Assembly: GCA_004554245.1 (NCBI GenBank)
Contig: SFND01000001.1
Coordinates: 62,001-126,000, forward strand
Source: Oribacterium sp.
Lineage (GTDB): Bacteria > Bacillota_A > Clostridia > Lachnospirales > Lachnospiraceae
Length of the DNA: 64,000 nt
Reading direction: 5' to 3'
A program made the position numbers and the translations under genes. The notes under the pieces were generated by a model that did no database searches, was not told the origin of the DNA, and saw only the letters and a list, made by a program, of their open reading frames with translations. Shown in pieces: positions 54,408 through 63,044 of this stretch (its first letter is position 1; every line of letters begins with the position of its first letter).

Positions 54408-55421
54408 ATGGCAGTAAGAGTTGCGATTAATGGTTTCGGCCGTATCGGTCGTCTCGCATTCAGACAGATGTTCCAGGCTGAGGGTTATGATGTTGTAGCA
54501 ATCAACGATCTGACCAGCCCGGAGATGCTTGCATACCTTCTTAAGTATGATACGACCCACGGCAGATACAACGGTACTGTAGAGGCTACCGATCACTCCA
54601 TCATCGTAAATGGCAAGGAGATCGAGATCTACAAGGAGAAGGATGCTGCAAACCTTCCTTGGAAGGATCTTGACATCGACGTAGTTCTTGAGTGCACAGG
54701 TTTCTACTGCTCTAAGGAGAAGTCCATGGCACACATCAACGCTGGTGCTAAGCACGTTGTGATCTCTGCACCTGCTGGTAAGGATCTGAAGACCATCGTT
54801 TACAACGTAAACCACAAGACTCTTACAGCTGATGATCAGATCATCTCCGCTGCATCCTGCACCACCAACTGCCTCGCTCCGATGGCAAAGGCTCTTAACG
54901 ACCTCGCTCCGATCGAGTCCGGCTTCATGACCACTGTACACGCTTACACTGGCGATCAGATGATCCTTGATGGACCGCAGAGAAAGGGCAACCTTCGTCG
55001 TTCCAGAGCAGGTGCTCAGAACATCACTCCTGCATCCTCCGGTGCAGCAAAGGCAATCGGCCTCGTTCTTCCAGAGCTTGATGGCAAGCTGAACGGTGCT
55101 GCTCAGCGTGTTCCTGTAGCTACAGGTTCCACTACCATCCTTGATGCAGTTGTTGCTAAGGAAGTAACCGCTGATGAGGTTAACGCTCAGATGAAGGCTG
55201 AGGAGACTGAGTCCTTCGAGTACAACACTGACGAGATCGTATCTTCCGATATCATCAACTCCATGGCTGGTTCCATCTTCGATGCTACTCAGACCAAGGT
55301 TCTCCCGATGGGCAACGGCAAGACTCTTGTACAGGTTGTTTCATGGTATGACAACGAGAACTCCTACACATCTCAGATGGTTAGAACAATCAAGTACTTC
55401 GGTTCTCTGATTGCTGACTAA
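54408..55421 (+). CDS. gap: glyceraldehyde-3-phosphate dehydrogenase
   Basis: NAD-dependent glycolytic dehydrogenase of 337 residues. NAD site INGFGRIGRL with Asp34 in AINDL (NAD preference), catalytic Cys151 in SAASCTTNCLAP, and the phosphate site TGDQMILDGPQRK. AGGAGG precedes the ATG. Codons are shifted strongly to CTT, GCT, GTA and ACT, marking very high expression compared with GC3-rich neighbours. First of gap-pgk-tpiA. Confidence 0.97.
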   Translation: MAVRVAINGFGRIGRLAFRQMFQAEGYDVVAINDLTSPEMLAYLLKYDTTHGRYNGTVEATDHSIIVNGKEIEIYKEKDAANLPWKDLDIDVVLECTGFYCSKEKSMAHINAGAKHVVISAPAGKDLKTIVYNVNHKTLTADDQIISAASCTTNCLAPMAKALNDLAPIESGFMTTVHAYTGDQMILDGPQRKGNLRRSRAGAQNITPASSGAAKAIGLVLPELDGKLNGAAQRVPVATGSTTILDAVVAKEVTADEVNAQMKAEETESFEYNTDEIVSSDIINSMAGSIFDATQTKVLPMGNGKTLVQVVSWYDNENSYTSQMVRTIKYFGSLIAD

Positions 55422-55452
55422 TTCCTCTCAGAATATATAGGGATATGACTTT

Positions 55453-55489
55453 AAAGAGGTCCGGCCTTCATGGGCCTGGCCTCTTTTTA
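55453..55489 (+). terminator. hairpin with U-tract between gap and pgk
   Basis: AAAGAGGTCCGGCC pairs with GGCCTGGCCTCTTT with one mismatch and one G-T, then TTTTTAT. It ends three bases before the pgk ribosome site, so it probably sets gap expression above pgk. Confidence 0.8.
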
Positions 55490-55505
55490 TAAAAGGAGAT
55501 TTATT

Positions 55506-56726
55506 ATGGCAGGTTTAAACAAGTTAACAGTGGATGATATCGATGTAAAGGGCAAGCGCGTCCTTTGCAGATGCGACTTCAACGTTCCTCTGAAGAATGG
55601 TGTGATCACCGACGAGAACAGACTCGTCGCTGCACTTCCGACCATCAAGAAGCTGATCGCGGACGGTGGCAAGGTGATTCTCTGCTCCCACCTCGGTAAG
55701 GTGAAGACAGAGGAGGATAAGCCTTCCAAGACCCTCGCTCCGGTTGCAAAGAGACTTTCCGAGCTTCTCGGCCAGGAAGTAAAGTTTGCAGCAGATCCTG
55801 AGGTTGTCGGCGCAAACGCAAGAGCAGCCGTTGCAGAGATGAAGGACGGTGATGTGATTCTTCTCGAGAATACTCGTTACAGAGCAGAGGAGACCAAGAA
55901 TGGTGATGCATTCTCACAGGATCTGGCTTCTCTCGCAGATGTATTCGTAAATGATGCATTTGGTACTGCACATAGAGCACACTGCTCCAATGTTGGTGTT
56001 ACCAAGTACATCAATGGCCCGCATGTGGTCGGCTACCTGATGCAGAAGGAGATCCAGTTCCTCGGCCAGGCGGTTGAGAATCCGGTACGTCCTTTCGTAG
56101 CGATCCTCGGCGGTGCGAAGGTTGCAGATAAGCTGAATGTTATCTCGAACCTCCTTGAGAAGTGCGATACCCTCATCATCGGTGGTGGTATGGCATTCAC
56201 CTTCACAAAGGCACAGGGCTACGAGATCGGTTCTTCTCTCTGCGATGAGACGAAGCTTGACTACTGCAAGGAGATGATTGCAAAGGCAGAGCAGCTTGGT
56301 AAGAAGCTTCTTCTTCCGGTAGATGCCGTCATCACCGATCACTTCCCAGATCCGATCGATGGACCGATCGATACAGAGGTTGTAGACATTGACAAGATTC
56401 CGGCTGGCAAGATGGGCATGGATATCGGACCGAAGACTGCTGAGCTCTATGCAGAGGCTGTAAAGTCCGCAAAGACCGTTGTATGGAACGGACCGATGGG
56501 TGTATTCGAGAACCCGACCCTTGCGGCTGGTACGAAGGCCGTTGCGAAGGCACTCGCAGATACCGATGCGACAACCATCATCGGTGGCGGTGATTCTGCA
56601 GCTGCGGTTAACCAGCTCGGCTATGGCGATAAGATGAGCCATATCTCTACGGGTGGTGGCGCTTCCCTTGAGTTCCTTGAGGGTAAGGAGCTTCCGGGTG
56701 TTGCTGCAGCAGACGATAAGAACTAA
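55506..56726 (+). CDS. pgk: phosphoglycerate kinase
   Basis: Makes ATP from 1,3-bisphosphoglycerate. 406 residues with the N-terminal substrate site VLCRCDFNVPLKNGVI, NTRYRAEE, VNDAFGTAHRAHCS, AILGGAKVADK and the nucleotide-loop GGGDSAAAV with STGGGASLEFLEG at the end. Start 55506 (MAGLNKL) follows AAAAGGAG; an upstream ATG at 55470 overlaps the terminator. Same optimised codons as gap. Confidence 0.97.
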   Translation: MAGLNKLTVDDIDVKGKRVLCRCDFNVPLKNGVITDENRLVAALPTIKKLIADGGKVILCSHLGKVKTEEDKPSKTLAPVAKRLSELLGQEVKFAADPEVVGANARAAVAEMKDGDVILLENTRYRAEETKNGDAFSQDLASLADVFVNDAFGTAHRAHCSNVGVTKYINGPHVVGYLMQKEIQFLGQAVENPVRPFVAILGGAKVADKLNVISNLLEKCDTLIIGGGMAFTFTKAQGYEIGSSLCDETKLDYCKEMIAKAEQLGKKLLLPVDAVITDHFPDPIDGPIDTEVVDIDKIPAGKMGMDIGPKTAELYAEAVKSAKTVVWNGPMGVFENPTLAAGTKAVAKALADTDATTIIGGGDSAAAVNQLGYGDKMSHISTGGGASLEFLEGKELPGVAAADDKN

Positions 56727-56736
56727 TTGAACTGTG

Positions 56737-56774
56737 GCCGGAGGCCTTCCGTGGGAGTGCCTCCGGCTTTTTTT
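56737..56774 (+). terminator. intrinsic terminator between pgk and tpiA
   Basis: GCCGGAGGC (56737-56745) pairs with GCCTCCGGC (56759-56767), followed by seven T. Confidence 0.88.
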
Positions 56775-56799
56775 CATCATCTTAGAAAGAGGTATCTAT

Positions 56800-57549
56800 A
56801 TGAGAAAGAAGATTATTGCCGGTAACTGGAAGATGAACATGGTTCCTTCTGAGGCGTTGAAGCTCGTCGAGACATTAAAGCCACTTGTGCAGAATGAGGA
56901 CGTGGACGTTGTGTACTGTGTACCAGCTATCGACCTCGTACCAGTGGTCAATGCTGTAAAGGGCAGCAATGTACATGTAGGCGCAGAGAACCTGTATTTC
57001 GAGGATAAGGGTGCATACACCGGTGAGATTTCTGCAGACATGCTCGTCGATGCGGGCGTAGAGTACGTGATCATGGGCCATTCCGAGAGAAGAGGCTACT
57101 TCCATGAGACCGACGAGGACATCAATAAGAAGCTTCTGAAGGCACTTGAGAAGGGTCTGAAGCCGATCGTATGCTGTGGTGAGTCCCTCGAGCAGAGAGA
57201 GCAGGGCATCACTGAGGACTGGATCCGTATGCAGATCAAGATCGCATTCCAGGGCGTAAGCGCTGATCAGGCGAAGGGTGTCGTTATCGCGTACGAGCCG
57301 ATCTGGGCGATCGGAACCGGTAAGACGGCGACCTCCGCACAGGCTGAAGAGGTATGTAAGGCGATCCGTGAGACCATCGGTGAGATCTATGACACTGATA
57401 CCTCAGAGGCGATCCGCATCCAGTATGGTGGATCCATGAATGCCGGCAACTGCAAGGAGCTCCTCGCACAGCCGGATATCGATGGCGGACTGATCGGCGG
57501 CGCATCTCTGAAGCCGGACTTCGGCACCATCGTAAACTACAATAAGTAA
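56800..57549 (+). CDS. tpiA: triosephosphate isomerase
   Basis: Interconverts dihydroxyacetone phosphate and glyceraldehyde-3-phosphate. 249 residues: catalytic Lys in AGNWKMN, His in GHSERR, Glu in AYEPIWAIGTG and the phosphate site YGGSMNAGN. Start 56800 follows AGAAAGAGG; the extension upstream runs through the pgk terminator. Third gene of the glycolytic set and the last before a strong two-way terminator. Confidence 0.97.
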   Translation: MRKKIIAGNWKMNMVPSEALKLVETLKPLVQNEDVDVVYCVPAIDLVPVVNAVKGSNVHVGAENLYFEDKGAYTGEISADMLVDAGVEYVIMGHSERRGYFHETDEDINKKLLKALEKGLKPIVCCGESLEQREQGITEDWIRMQIKIAFQGVSADQAKGVVIAYEPIWAIGTGKTATSAQAEEVCKAIRETIGEIYDTDTSEAIRIQYGGSMNAGNCKELLAQPDIDGGLIGGASLKPDFGTIVNYNK

Positions 57550-57555
57550 TCCATA

Positions 57556-57591
57556 CAAAAAAACGGAACCGCTGAAGGTTCCGTTTTTTTT
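57556..57591. terminator. bidirectional terminator after tpiA
   Basis: AAAAAACGGAACC pairs with GGTTCCGTTTTTT around GCTGAA. The A-tract and T-tract serve tpiA on the plus strand and the hypothetical membrane gene on the minus strand. Confidence 0.9.
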
Positions 57592-57624
57592 ATGGGGTCA
57601 GACCCCCTTACGAAATTCTTAAGA

Positions 57625-58329
57625 TTAGTGGTGCTGGCAGCTGGCAGAGTAGATGATGCGGTGGCAGGCGGCGTCGAGGCTCAGGTGCAGGAGGAGACCC
57701 TCCGGGGTCTGGAGATCGATGAGCGTGATGTTCTCGCCTTCCGTGCGGGTGCCGGATGTAAGCATCGGCAGAGCATCGATGCGGGCAGCTTCACGCTGAA
57801 AGCTGGCTTCGTCGAGCGTCTCGCCGAGGCTTATGTGCAGGCTGTTCTCGAGGATACTCGTGTACTTATAGTACTGGTAGGAGACATCACCGGCAGTCGG
57901 CAGGATGGTCTCCGGGAAGAGCTGCTGCAGGTCGGCCAGCATGTTTTCGTCGATGCCCTGATCGATCTGCATATACTGCTTCGGCTTCGTACTGCCGGAG
58001 CAGTAGGGCGGGATCAGGCAGAGGATGAGGGCGGCGAGGACACCGGCAAGGAGTGCCGGCCACGCGAGCTGTGTGAGGAGCCGGGTCCAGAAGGTGTTTT
58101 CCATCGACCGTGCCGAGAACCCGAAGATGCCGACGAGCAGTGGGAGTGCCAGCACGAGATACAGGAGGTTCAGGACCGCTGCCTTCGCGATGGCCAGCTT
58201 CGGGAACTGCATATGCCAGAAGAGGATGGAAACGAAAAGTACGATCAGCTCCAGGGCGATGCCGAGGAGCAGATCGTACTGAAGACCATCATGCCAGAGT
58301 GTCTTTTCTTTTGACTTCATCTGGGACAA
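57625..58329 (-). CDS. hypothetical membrane protein
   Basis: A 234-residue protein I do not recognise. Three hydrophobic segments (about residues 20-38, 48-70 and 85-107) precede a polar, probably extracellular domain of about 125 residues with no cysteine-rich or enzymatic motif. The start is TTG at 58329, one base after the metK stop. GGGAGAAG lies seven bases before TTG but too far from the next ATG (58320), which favours TTG. It is thus likely co-transcribed with metK. Function unknown. Confidence 0.7.
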   Translation of the reverse strand: MSQMKSKEKTLWHDGLQYDLLLGIALELIVLFVSILFWHMQFPKLAIAKAAVLNLLYLVLALPLLVGIFGFSARSMENTFWTRLLTQLAWPALLAGVLAALILCLIPPYCSGSTKPKQYMQIDQGIDENMLADLQQLFPETILPTAGDVSYQYYKYTSILENSLHISLGETLDEASFQREAARIDALPMLTSGTRTEGENITLIDLQTPEGLLLHLSLDAACHRIIYSASCQHH

Positions 58330-58330
58330 G

Positions 58331-59389
58331 TTACTTCTCCCATGGAAGCTCGGACTTGCCGAAGTGACCGTAGCTGGATACCAGGTTGTAATCTACGTGG
58401 CGGAGATCCAGCGCACGGGTGATGCCCTTCGGAGTCAGGTCATAGTTGTGCTTGATTTCCTCCCAGATGGTATTACGATCCTGCTTTTCGGTACCGAAGC
58501 AGTCGACATATACGGAAACCGGCTCTGCGACGCCGATCGCGTAGGCCAGCTGTACCTCGCAGCGATCCGCCTTGCCGGCGTTTACGATGTCGCGGGCGAT
58601 CTTACGTGCCATATAGGCAGCGGAACGATCGACCTTACTCGGATCCTTACCGGAGAAGGCTCCGCCGCCGTGATGTGCGGCTCCACCATAGGTGTCGGCG
58701 ATGATCTTACGACCGGTCAGACCGGAATCGGCGAAGGAGGAACCGAGAACGAAGCGGCCAGTCGGATTCACCAGCACACGGAAGTCGGTGTTGAGGCCCA
58801 TCTCCTCTGCGGTTTCCTTCATGATGCCGGAAACGATCTCACGTACCTCGTCGAGAGAGGTCTCCTCGGCATGCTGGGTGGAGATCAGGAAGGTGTCGAT
58901 GCGGTGAGTATCATAATCGAAGGATACCTGTGCCTTCGCATCCGGACGAAACTTCCGGAAGCCGTCCTTCAGGTTGTAGGCACGCAGCTTGAGCAGCGCC
59001 TTCGTGGAAAGAACGTATGGAATCGGCAGCATCTCCGCGGTCTCGTTCGTCGCATAGCCGAACATCATACCCTGGTCGCCGGCACCGTCGTTATCAACAC
59101 CCATCGCGATGTCCGGGGACTGTCTGGAAATCAGGTAACGGATGTTGTACTTCTCGACATCGGTGAGACCGATGTTGCGGAGTACATCGCGGATCAGCTT
59201 GTCGTAATCCGGCTCATAGTTGGAAGTGATCTCACCCATCACGGTGATTTCGTAATCCTTGATGATGGTCTCGGCTGCGATACGGCTGAGCTCATCGTGC
59301 TGCAGAATGTCGGTTACGATGGCATCGGAAATCTGATCACAGATCTTATCCGGATGCCCGTTGGATACCTGCTCTGATGAAAATAACAT
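58331..59389 (-). CDS. metK: S-adenosylmethionine synthetase
   Basis: Makes SAM from methionine and ATP. Signature blocks are complete: GHPDKICDQISDAIV, GAGDQGMMFGYATNE, NPTGRFVLGSSFADSGLTGRKI, YGGAAHHGGGAFSGKDPSKVDRSAAY and GVAEPVSVYVD. It has 352 residues against about 385-400 in most bacteria. The loss is around residues 85-95 (SRQSPDIAMGVDNDGAGDQG lacks the usual longer loop) and at the C-terminus, which ends at LPWEK. Start 59389 follows AAAGGA. Controlled by the S-box at 59552-59652. Confidence 0.94.
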   Translation of the reverse strand: MLFSSEQVSNGHPDKICDQISDAIVTDILQHDELSRIAAETIIKDYEITVMGEITSNYEPDYDKLIRDVLRNIGLTDVEKYNIRYLISRQSPDIAMGVDNDGAGDQGMMFGYATNETAEMLPIPYVLSTKALLKLRAYNLKDGFRKFRPDAKAQVSFDYDTHRIDTFLISTQHAEETSLDEVREIVSGIMKETAEEMGLNTDFRVLVNPTGRFVLGSSFADSGLTGRKIIADTYGGAAHHGGGAFSGKDPSKVDRSAAYMARKIARDIVNAGKADRCEVQLAYAIGVAEPVSVYVDCFGTEKQDRNTIWEEIKHNYDLTPKGITRALDLRHVDYNLVSSYGHFGKSELPWEK

Positions 59390-59510
59390 GTGTAAATCCT
59401 TTCTGGCGTAAGCCAAATGGTGTTTCGAAGTGTCTTTTGCGGATCAGTCGCTGTGAAGCACGGTGCCGGAATGTTCGATGAACGAGTCTCCCGGCAGGGG
59501 ACTGATGTAT

Positions 59511-59540
59511 AAAAAAGCCTGCCGAACAATCGACAGGCTG
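59511..59540 (-). terminator. expression-platform terminator of the metK riboswitch
   Basis: On the minus strand CAGCCTGTCG pairs with CGGCAGGCT and is followed by TTTTTTAT. It lies 12 nt after the S-box aptamer, so SAM binding should stop transcription here. Confidence 0.88.
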
Positions 59541-59551
59541 AAAATCCGCAT

Positions 59552-59652
59552 CTTATTGCTCGAAACAAAACGTTCGCTCAGGTTAGCACCTTCCGTTTCC
59601 GGGGTTGCTGCGGCTTCATCGCTCCTATGTAGCTCCACCGTCTCTGAATAAG
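59552..59652 (-). ncRNA. SAM-I (S-box) riboswitch
   Basis: Read leftwards: P1 CTTATT ... AATAAG at the two ends, the GATGAAGCCGCAGCAACC core, AGGTGCTAACCTGAGCGAACG and the P4 loop, in S-box order. It lies between the metK promoter (start near 59684) and the terminator at 59511-59540. Represses metK and the following membrane gene when SAM is plentiful. Confidence 0.93.
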
Positions 59653-59690
59653 TTATGAAATTGCGCACCGATTTCTCAAGTGCGGATAGT

Positions 59691-59719
59691 ACTATAGCAT
59701 GAGTTTTGGTTGTGTGCAA
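59691..59719 (-). promoter_or_regulatory. promoter of metK
   Basis: Minus strand TTGCAC (59719-59714), 17 bases and TATAGT (59696-59691). Predicted start near 59684, some 30 nt before the aptamer. Confidence 0.7.
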
Positions 59720-59761
59720 TAGGATTTCGAGATATAATTTGGTTCAGTTTCATTTATTTGC

Positions 59762-59791
59762 ATGAAAATGCATTTTCCTGTACATTTTCAT
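59762..59791. promoter_or_regulatory. overlapping palindromes before metA, putative operator
   Basis: GAAAATGCATTTTC (59764-59777) is a perfect palindrome, and ATGAAAATG (59762-59770) also pairs with CATTTTCAT (59783-59791). The sites abut a TATACT -10-like box at about 59807 and could control metA by a protein, because metA has no S-box. Confidence 0.5.
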
Positions 59792-59840
59792 TCATAAATC
59801 GCCTATACTGGTCTGATCATAAACATAAACGAGGTACCCT

Positions 59841-60842
59841 ATGCCGATTAAAGTACAGAATGATTTACCTGCGAAGCATATCCTGGAGAACGAGAACATC
59901 TTTGTGATGGATGAGAAGCGAGCGCAGTCTCAGGAGATCCGACCGCTTAGGATCGCGATTCTGAACCTGATGCCGCTGAAGGAGGACACGGAGCTCGATA
60001 TCCTCCGCGTGCTGTCGAACTTCCCGATTCAGACAGAGATCACCTTTATGACCGTGGCGACCCACGAGTCGAAGCATACCGACGCCTCTCATCTCAATAA
60101 GTTCTATGTGACCCTGGACCAGGTGGAGCAGGAGTACTTCGATGGTCTGATCATCACCGGCGCACCGGTCGAGAAGCTTCCGTTCGAGGAGGTGGAGTAC
60201 TGGCCGGAGCTTACGGAAATCATGAAGTGGTCCGAGACCCATGTCTTCTCGACCTTTCACATCTGCTGGGGGGCGCAGGCCGGACTCTACTATCATTATG
60301 GCATCGAGAAGCGTCTGCTCCCGGAAAAGCTTTCCGGGATCTATCGTCAGAAGGTGCTCCACCGGAAGAAGATGATCATGCGCGGTATGGATGATTATTT
60401 CAATGTGCCAATCTCCCGCTATACGGGCATCGATGAGGAGGCGGTACGGAAGAATCCAGAGCTTTACGTCGTCGCGGAAGCGGTGAAGCCGGAAGAGGGC
60501 GGCAGCTATATGATCCTCGCCTGCTCGAGCCGTCAGATCTTCATCACCGGCCACTCCGAGTATGATAAGTACGACCTCGATAAGGAGTATAAACGCGATG
60601 TGAAGAAGGGCCTCGATCCGAAGCTCCCGGTCGGCTACTATGAGGATGATGATCCGTCAAAGGAACCCATCCTCAGCTGGCGTTCGACCTCGAACTGCAC
60701 CTACACGAACTGGCTGAACTTCGTGTACCAGGAGACCCCGTATGATCTTCATGAGCTGTCACCGGTACAGGCAGACAGCTATCTGAAGGGCGACCATGTA
60801 GAAGAGCGTGATACGATCATGATGGCCGGCAAGAAGTCCTGA
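59841..60842 (+). CDS. metA: homoserine O-acyltransferase MetA, predicted O-acetyltransferase
   Basis: First step from homoserine to methionine. 333 residues of the MetA class-I glutaminase-like fold with nucleophile Cys142 in FHICWGAQAG, the GHSEYD block holding the catalytic His and Glu, and PLKEDTE at the N-terminus. Residue 111 is Glu in TGAPVEKL. Glu at this position marks acetyl-CoA users, while Gly marks succinyl-CoA users such as E. coli. So O-acetylhomoserine is the likely product. GAGGT precedes the ATG. Divergent from metK. Confidence 0.93.
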   Translation: MPIKVQNDLPAKHILENENIFVMDEKRAQSQEIRPLRIAILNLMPLKEDTELDILRVLSNFPIQTEITFMTVATHESKHTDASHLNKFYVTLDQVEQEYFDGLIITGAPVEKLPFEEVEYWPELTEIMKWSETHVFSTFHICWGAQAGLYYHYGIEKRLLPEKLSGIYRQKVLHRKKMIMRGMDDYFNVPISRYTGIDEEAVRKNPELYVVAEAVKPEEGGSYMILACSSRQIFITGHSEYDKYDLDKEYKRDVKKGLDPKLPVGYYEDDDPSKEPILSWRSTSNCTYTNWLNFVYQETPYDLHELSPVQADSYLKGDHVEERDTIMMAGKKS

Positions 60843-60949
60843 ATCAGATCCTGAATCGGGCACTGTGCGTATATGGACAGGAGTTTAGAACGGCATCGCA
60901 TGATGCTGTGCACCATCTTTGCAGTATACATACATTAAGACAATGAAAA

Positions 60950-60987
60950 ATGGAGGCAAGTCCTGATGGACAGCCTCCGTTTTCTTT
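60950..60987. terminator. bidirectional terminator between metA and the cupin gene
   Basis: GGAGGC (60952-60957) pairs with GCCTCC (60973-60978), flanked by AAAAAT on the left and TTTTCTTT on the right. It serves metA (plus) and the lsr module (minus). Confidence 0.8.
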
Positions 60988-61020
60988 AGAAATAAATATA
61001 CAGATATGGATATTCAGACA

Positions 61021-61371
61021 TTAGTATACAGGATTATCTACATTGACCTTATCCACTTCCTGGAAAGGTGCAAGGGTAGAAACCATCTTAACCGTCTGAT
61101 CGTAGGCGTTCTTTACATAGTGCACCTCACCTGGCTCGATATGGATGAAATCGCCTTCGCTTAAGGTGTGGCAGACGCCGTCAACCACGATATCGACTTT
61201 TCCCTCTAAGATATAGAAGTTCTCTTCCATGACATTATGATAGTGTGCCTGGAAATCCTGCCCCGGCTGGAACTGAACCAGTGCATAGTTCATGCGAGGT
61301 CCCTTCATCAGATACTTCGGGCCGCTGTCACCGAAACGGTATTCAAAATCTTTCTCATTTACTACAAACAT
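61021..61371 (-). CDS. small cupin protein
   Basis: A 116-residue single-domain cupin. Motif 1 is PGQDFQAHYHNVMEENFYILEG with metal-ligand His, His and Glu, and motif 2 is GDFIHIEPGEVHYVKN with the last His. The start at 61371 (MFVVNEK) follows AAAGGA; a longer frame to 61419 lacks a ribosome site. It is the third gene of lsrR-lsrK-cupin. A role in phospho-AI-2 turnover, in place of the usual LsrG/LsrF enzymes, is possible but unproven. Confidence 0.8.
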   Translation of the reverse strand: MFVVNEKDFEYRFGDSGPKYLMKGPRMNYALVQFQPGQDFQAHYHNVMEENFYILEGKVDIVVDGVCHTLSEGDFIHIEPGEVHYVKNAYDQTVKMVSTLAPFQEVDKVNVDNPVY

Positions 61372-61448
61372 GTCTATTTCCTTTCTTTTCTTCTTGTGAA
61401 CTCTGAATCTGAGTTTCACTTAAATGTTTTATACGAATCAGGTACTGC

Positions 61449-63011
61449 TTACAGGCCTGGCGCGATCCACATATTCTTCGTGAGCTTTCGATCGCAGAGT
61501 GCGAGGTTTGCCTTGTAGACCTCCCGCCATACCGGATACATCTCATCGTAGATCTTTTTATTTTCGAGGTTCGGTGTAAAGGTTTTATCGATCTTTGCGC
61601 AGCGGGCAGCGCCTTCAGCGATAGAAGGATAGATCCCGACGCCATAGCCGGCCAAGATGGCTGCGCCGAGGGCAGTTGCCTCCTTCACGACCGGTGTAAC
61701 CACCGTCTTTCCGGTGACATCGGCGAGAATCTGCGACCATAAATCACTTACGGATGCACCGCCGGCGAAGATCAGCTTGTCCGGCTCGTTTCCGGTGGCT
61801 TCCTTTACGAGCTCGATATGTCCTTTCACCAGCATCGCGGTATTTTCCAGGATGGAGCGGTAGAAGGTATACTTGTTAAACTTCTCTGGTAAAAGCTCGA
61901 AGTTTGTGAAGGTCGGCGCGGCATGCTTCCAGTTGATGAAGTTCATCACATCACTGAAGCAGCACATCATGCCATAGCATCCAGCCGGGATCTTCTCGGC
62001 TTCACGGTTCATCAGGTTATACGGATCGTCACCGATCTCCTTTGCTTTTCTCTTTTCCTCCTGACAGAAGCCATCGCGGAACCAGCGCATCACGAGGCCT
62101 GGTTTAAAGGCGAGCGCCTCGTACTGCCATACGCCGGGTACGGCATGACAGTTTACACGGACGCGTCCGTATGGATCGGTCTTTCCGCTGTCGGTATTAA
62201 ATTCATACTGCCAGAAGCTGCCACCGAATACCGCGGCTTCGCCCGGCTTGCATGCGCCGACACCGATGGTGCCGAGCTGACAGTCACCACCGCCGACGAC
62301 GACCGGTGTCCCCTCTGCGAGACCGGTTTCGGCAGCGCCCTTTGCGGTGACGGCACCTGCAATCGATCCGCATTCCAGAACGTCCGGGAAGATGTCAGTG
62401 CGCAGATGACACTTTGCGGCGATGTCGGTATCCCATGTACGTGTCTGCAGATCCAGGAGACCGGTGGTCGATCCGTTACTCGGCTCGACAGCGAGTACGC
62501 CGGTCAGCTTGTAAATCAGCCAGTCGTTAAACATGCCGACCTTTGCGGTCTTTTCGTAAATCTCCGGGAGATTGTTCTTAACCCACAGAATACGAGGAAT
62601 CGCATTGAGCGCATAGCTTTGACCGGACTTCTTATACAGCGCAAGCTCCAGATCCGGATCCATCCGAATCAGCTCCGCGACTTCATCTGTGCTGCGGGCG
62701 TCGACATTGGCGCAGGCCCAGATCTCGTTTCCGTCCTGATCGTACAGGAGGATACCCTCACGCATGCAGGTGGTCGAAATCGCTGCGATGTCTGCAGGAT
62801 CGATGCCGGTTTCGGCGAGGACGTTCCGAACACAGCTGCTGGCCAGTTTCCAGTTGAAGGTCCAGTCGAAGTCCATGCTTCCTGGAAAACGAGGGTCTTC
62901 GTTATGCGTCCACTCATGCTGAGAGCAGCCGATCTGGTTTCCCTCTACATCGAAGAGAACCGCACGTACGCTTCCGGTTCCGGCATCGATCGCCATTAAA
63001 TATTTCTTCAT
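61449..63011 (-). CDS. lsrK: autoinducer-2 kinase LsrK
   Basis: An FGGY sugar kinase of 520 residues. It aligns by memory with E. coli LsrK along its length: YLMAIDAGTGSVRAVLFD, GSMDFDWTFNWKLA, CMREGILLYDQDGNEIWACANVDAR, DPSN-like EPSNGSTTGLLDL, GTPVVVGGGDCQLG, MRWFRDGFCQEEK, FAGGASVSDLWSQILADVTG and the C-terminal WIAPGL. It phosphorylates imported AI-2 (DPD). Start 63011 (MKKYLMAID) is preferred; an ATG at 63023 lies on the ribosome site. No Lsr importer genes are in the window. Confidence 0.9.
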   Translation of the reverse strand: MKKYLMAIDAGTGSVRAVLFDVEGNQIGCSQHEWTHNEDPRFPGSMDFDWTFNWKLASSCVRNVLAETGIDPADIAAISTTCMREGILLYDQDGNEIWACANVDARSTDEVAELIRMDPDLELALYKKSGQSYALNAIPRILWVKNNLPEIYEKTAKVGMFNDWLIYKLTGVLAVEPSNGSTTGLLDLQTRTWDTDIAAKCHLRTDIFPDVLECGSIAGAVTAKGAAETGLAEGTPVVVGGGDCQLGTIGVGACKPGEAAVFGGSFWQYEFNTDSGKTDPYGRVRVNCHAVPGVWQYEALAFKPGLVMRWFRDGFCQEEKRKAKEIGDDPYNLMNREAEKIPAGCYGMMCCFSDVMNFINWKHAAPTFTNFELLPEKFNKYTFYRSILENTAMLVKGHIELVKEATGNEPDKLIFAGGASVSDLWSQILADVTGKTVVTPVVKEATALGAAILAGYGVGIYPSIAEGAARCAKIDKTFTPNLENKKIYDEMYPVWREVYKANLALCDRKLTKNMWIAPGL

Positions 63012-63044
63012 TTGATAAACCATCCTTTCTTTCGAAATATATGA

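Noticed and set aside
57594..57606. Palindrome GGGGTCAGACCCC after the tpiA terminator
   Set aside because: Short hairpins of this kind occur at ends of some repeats, but there is one copy only, no target duplication and no associated gene.
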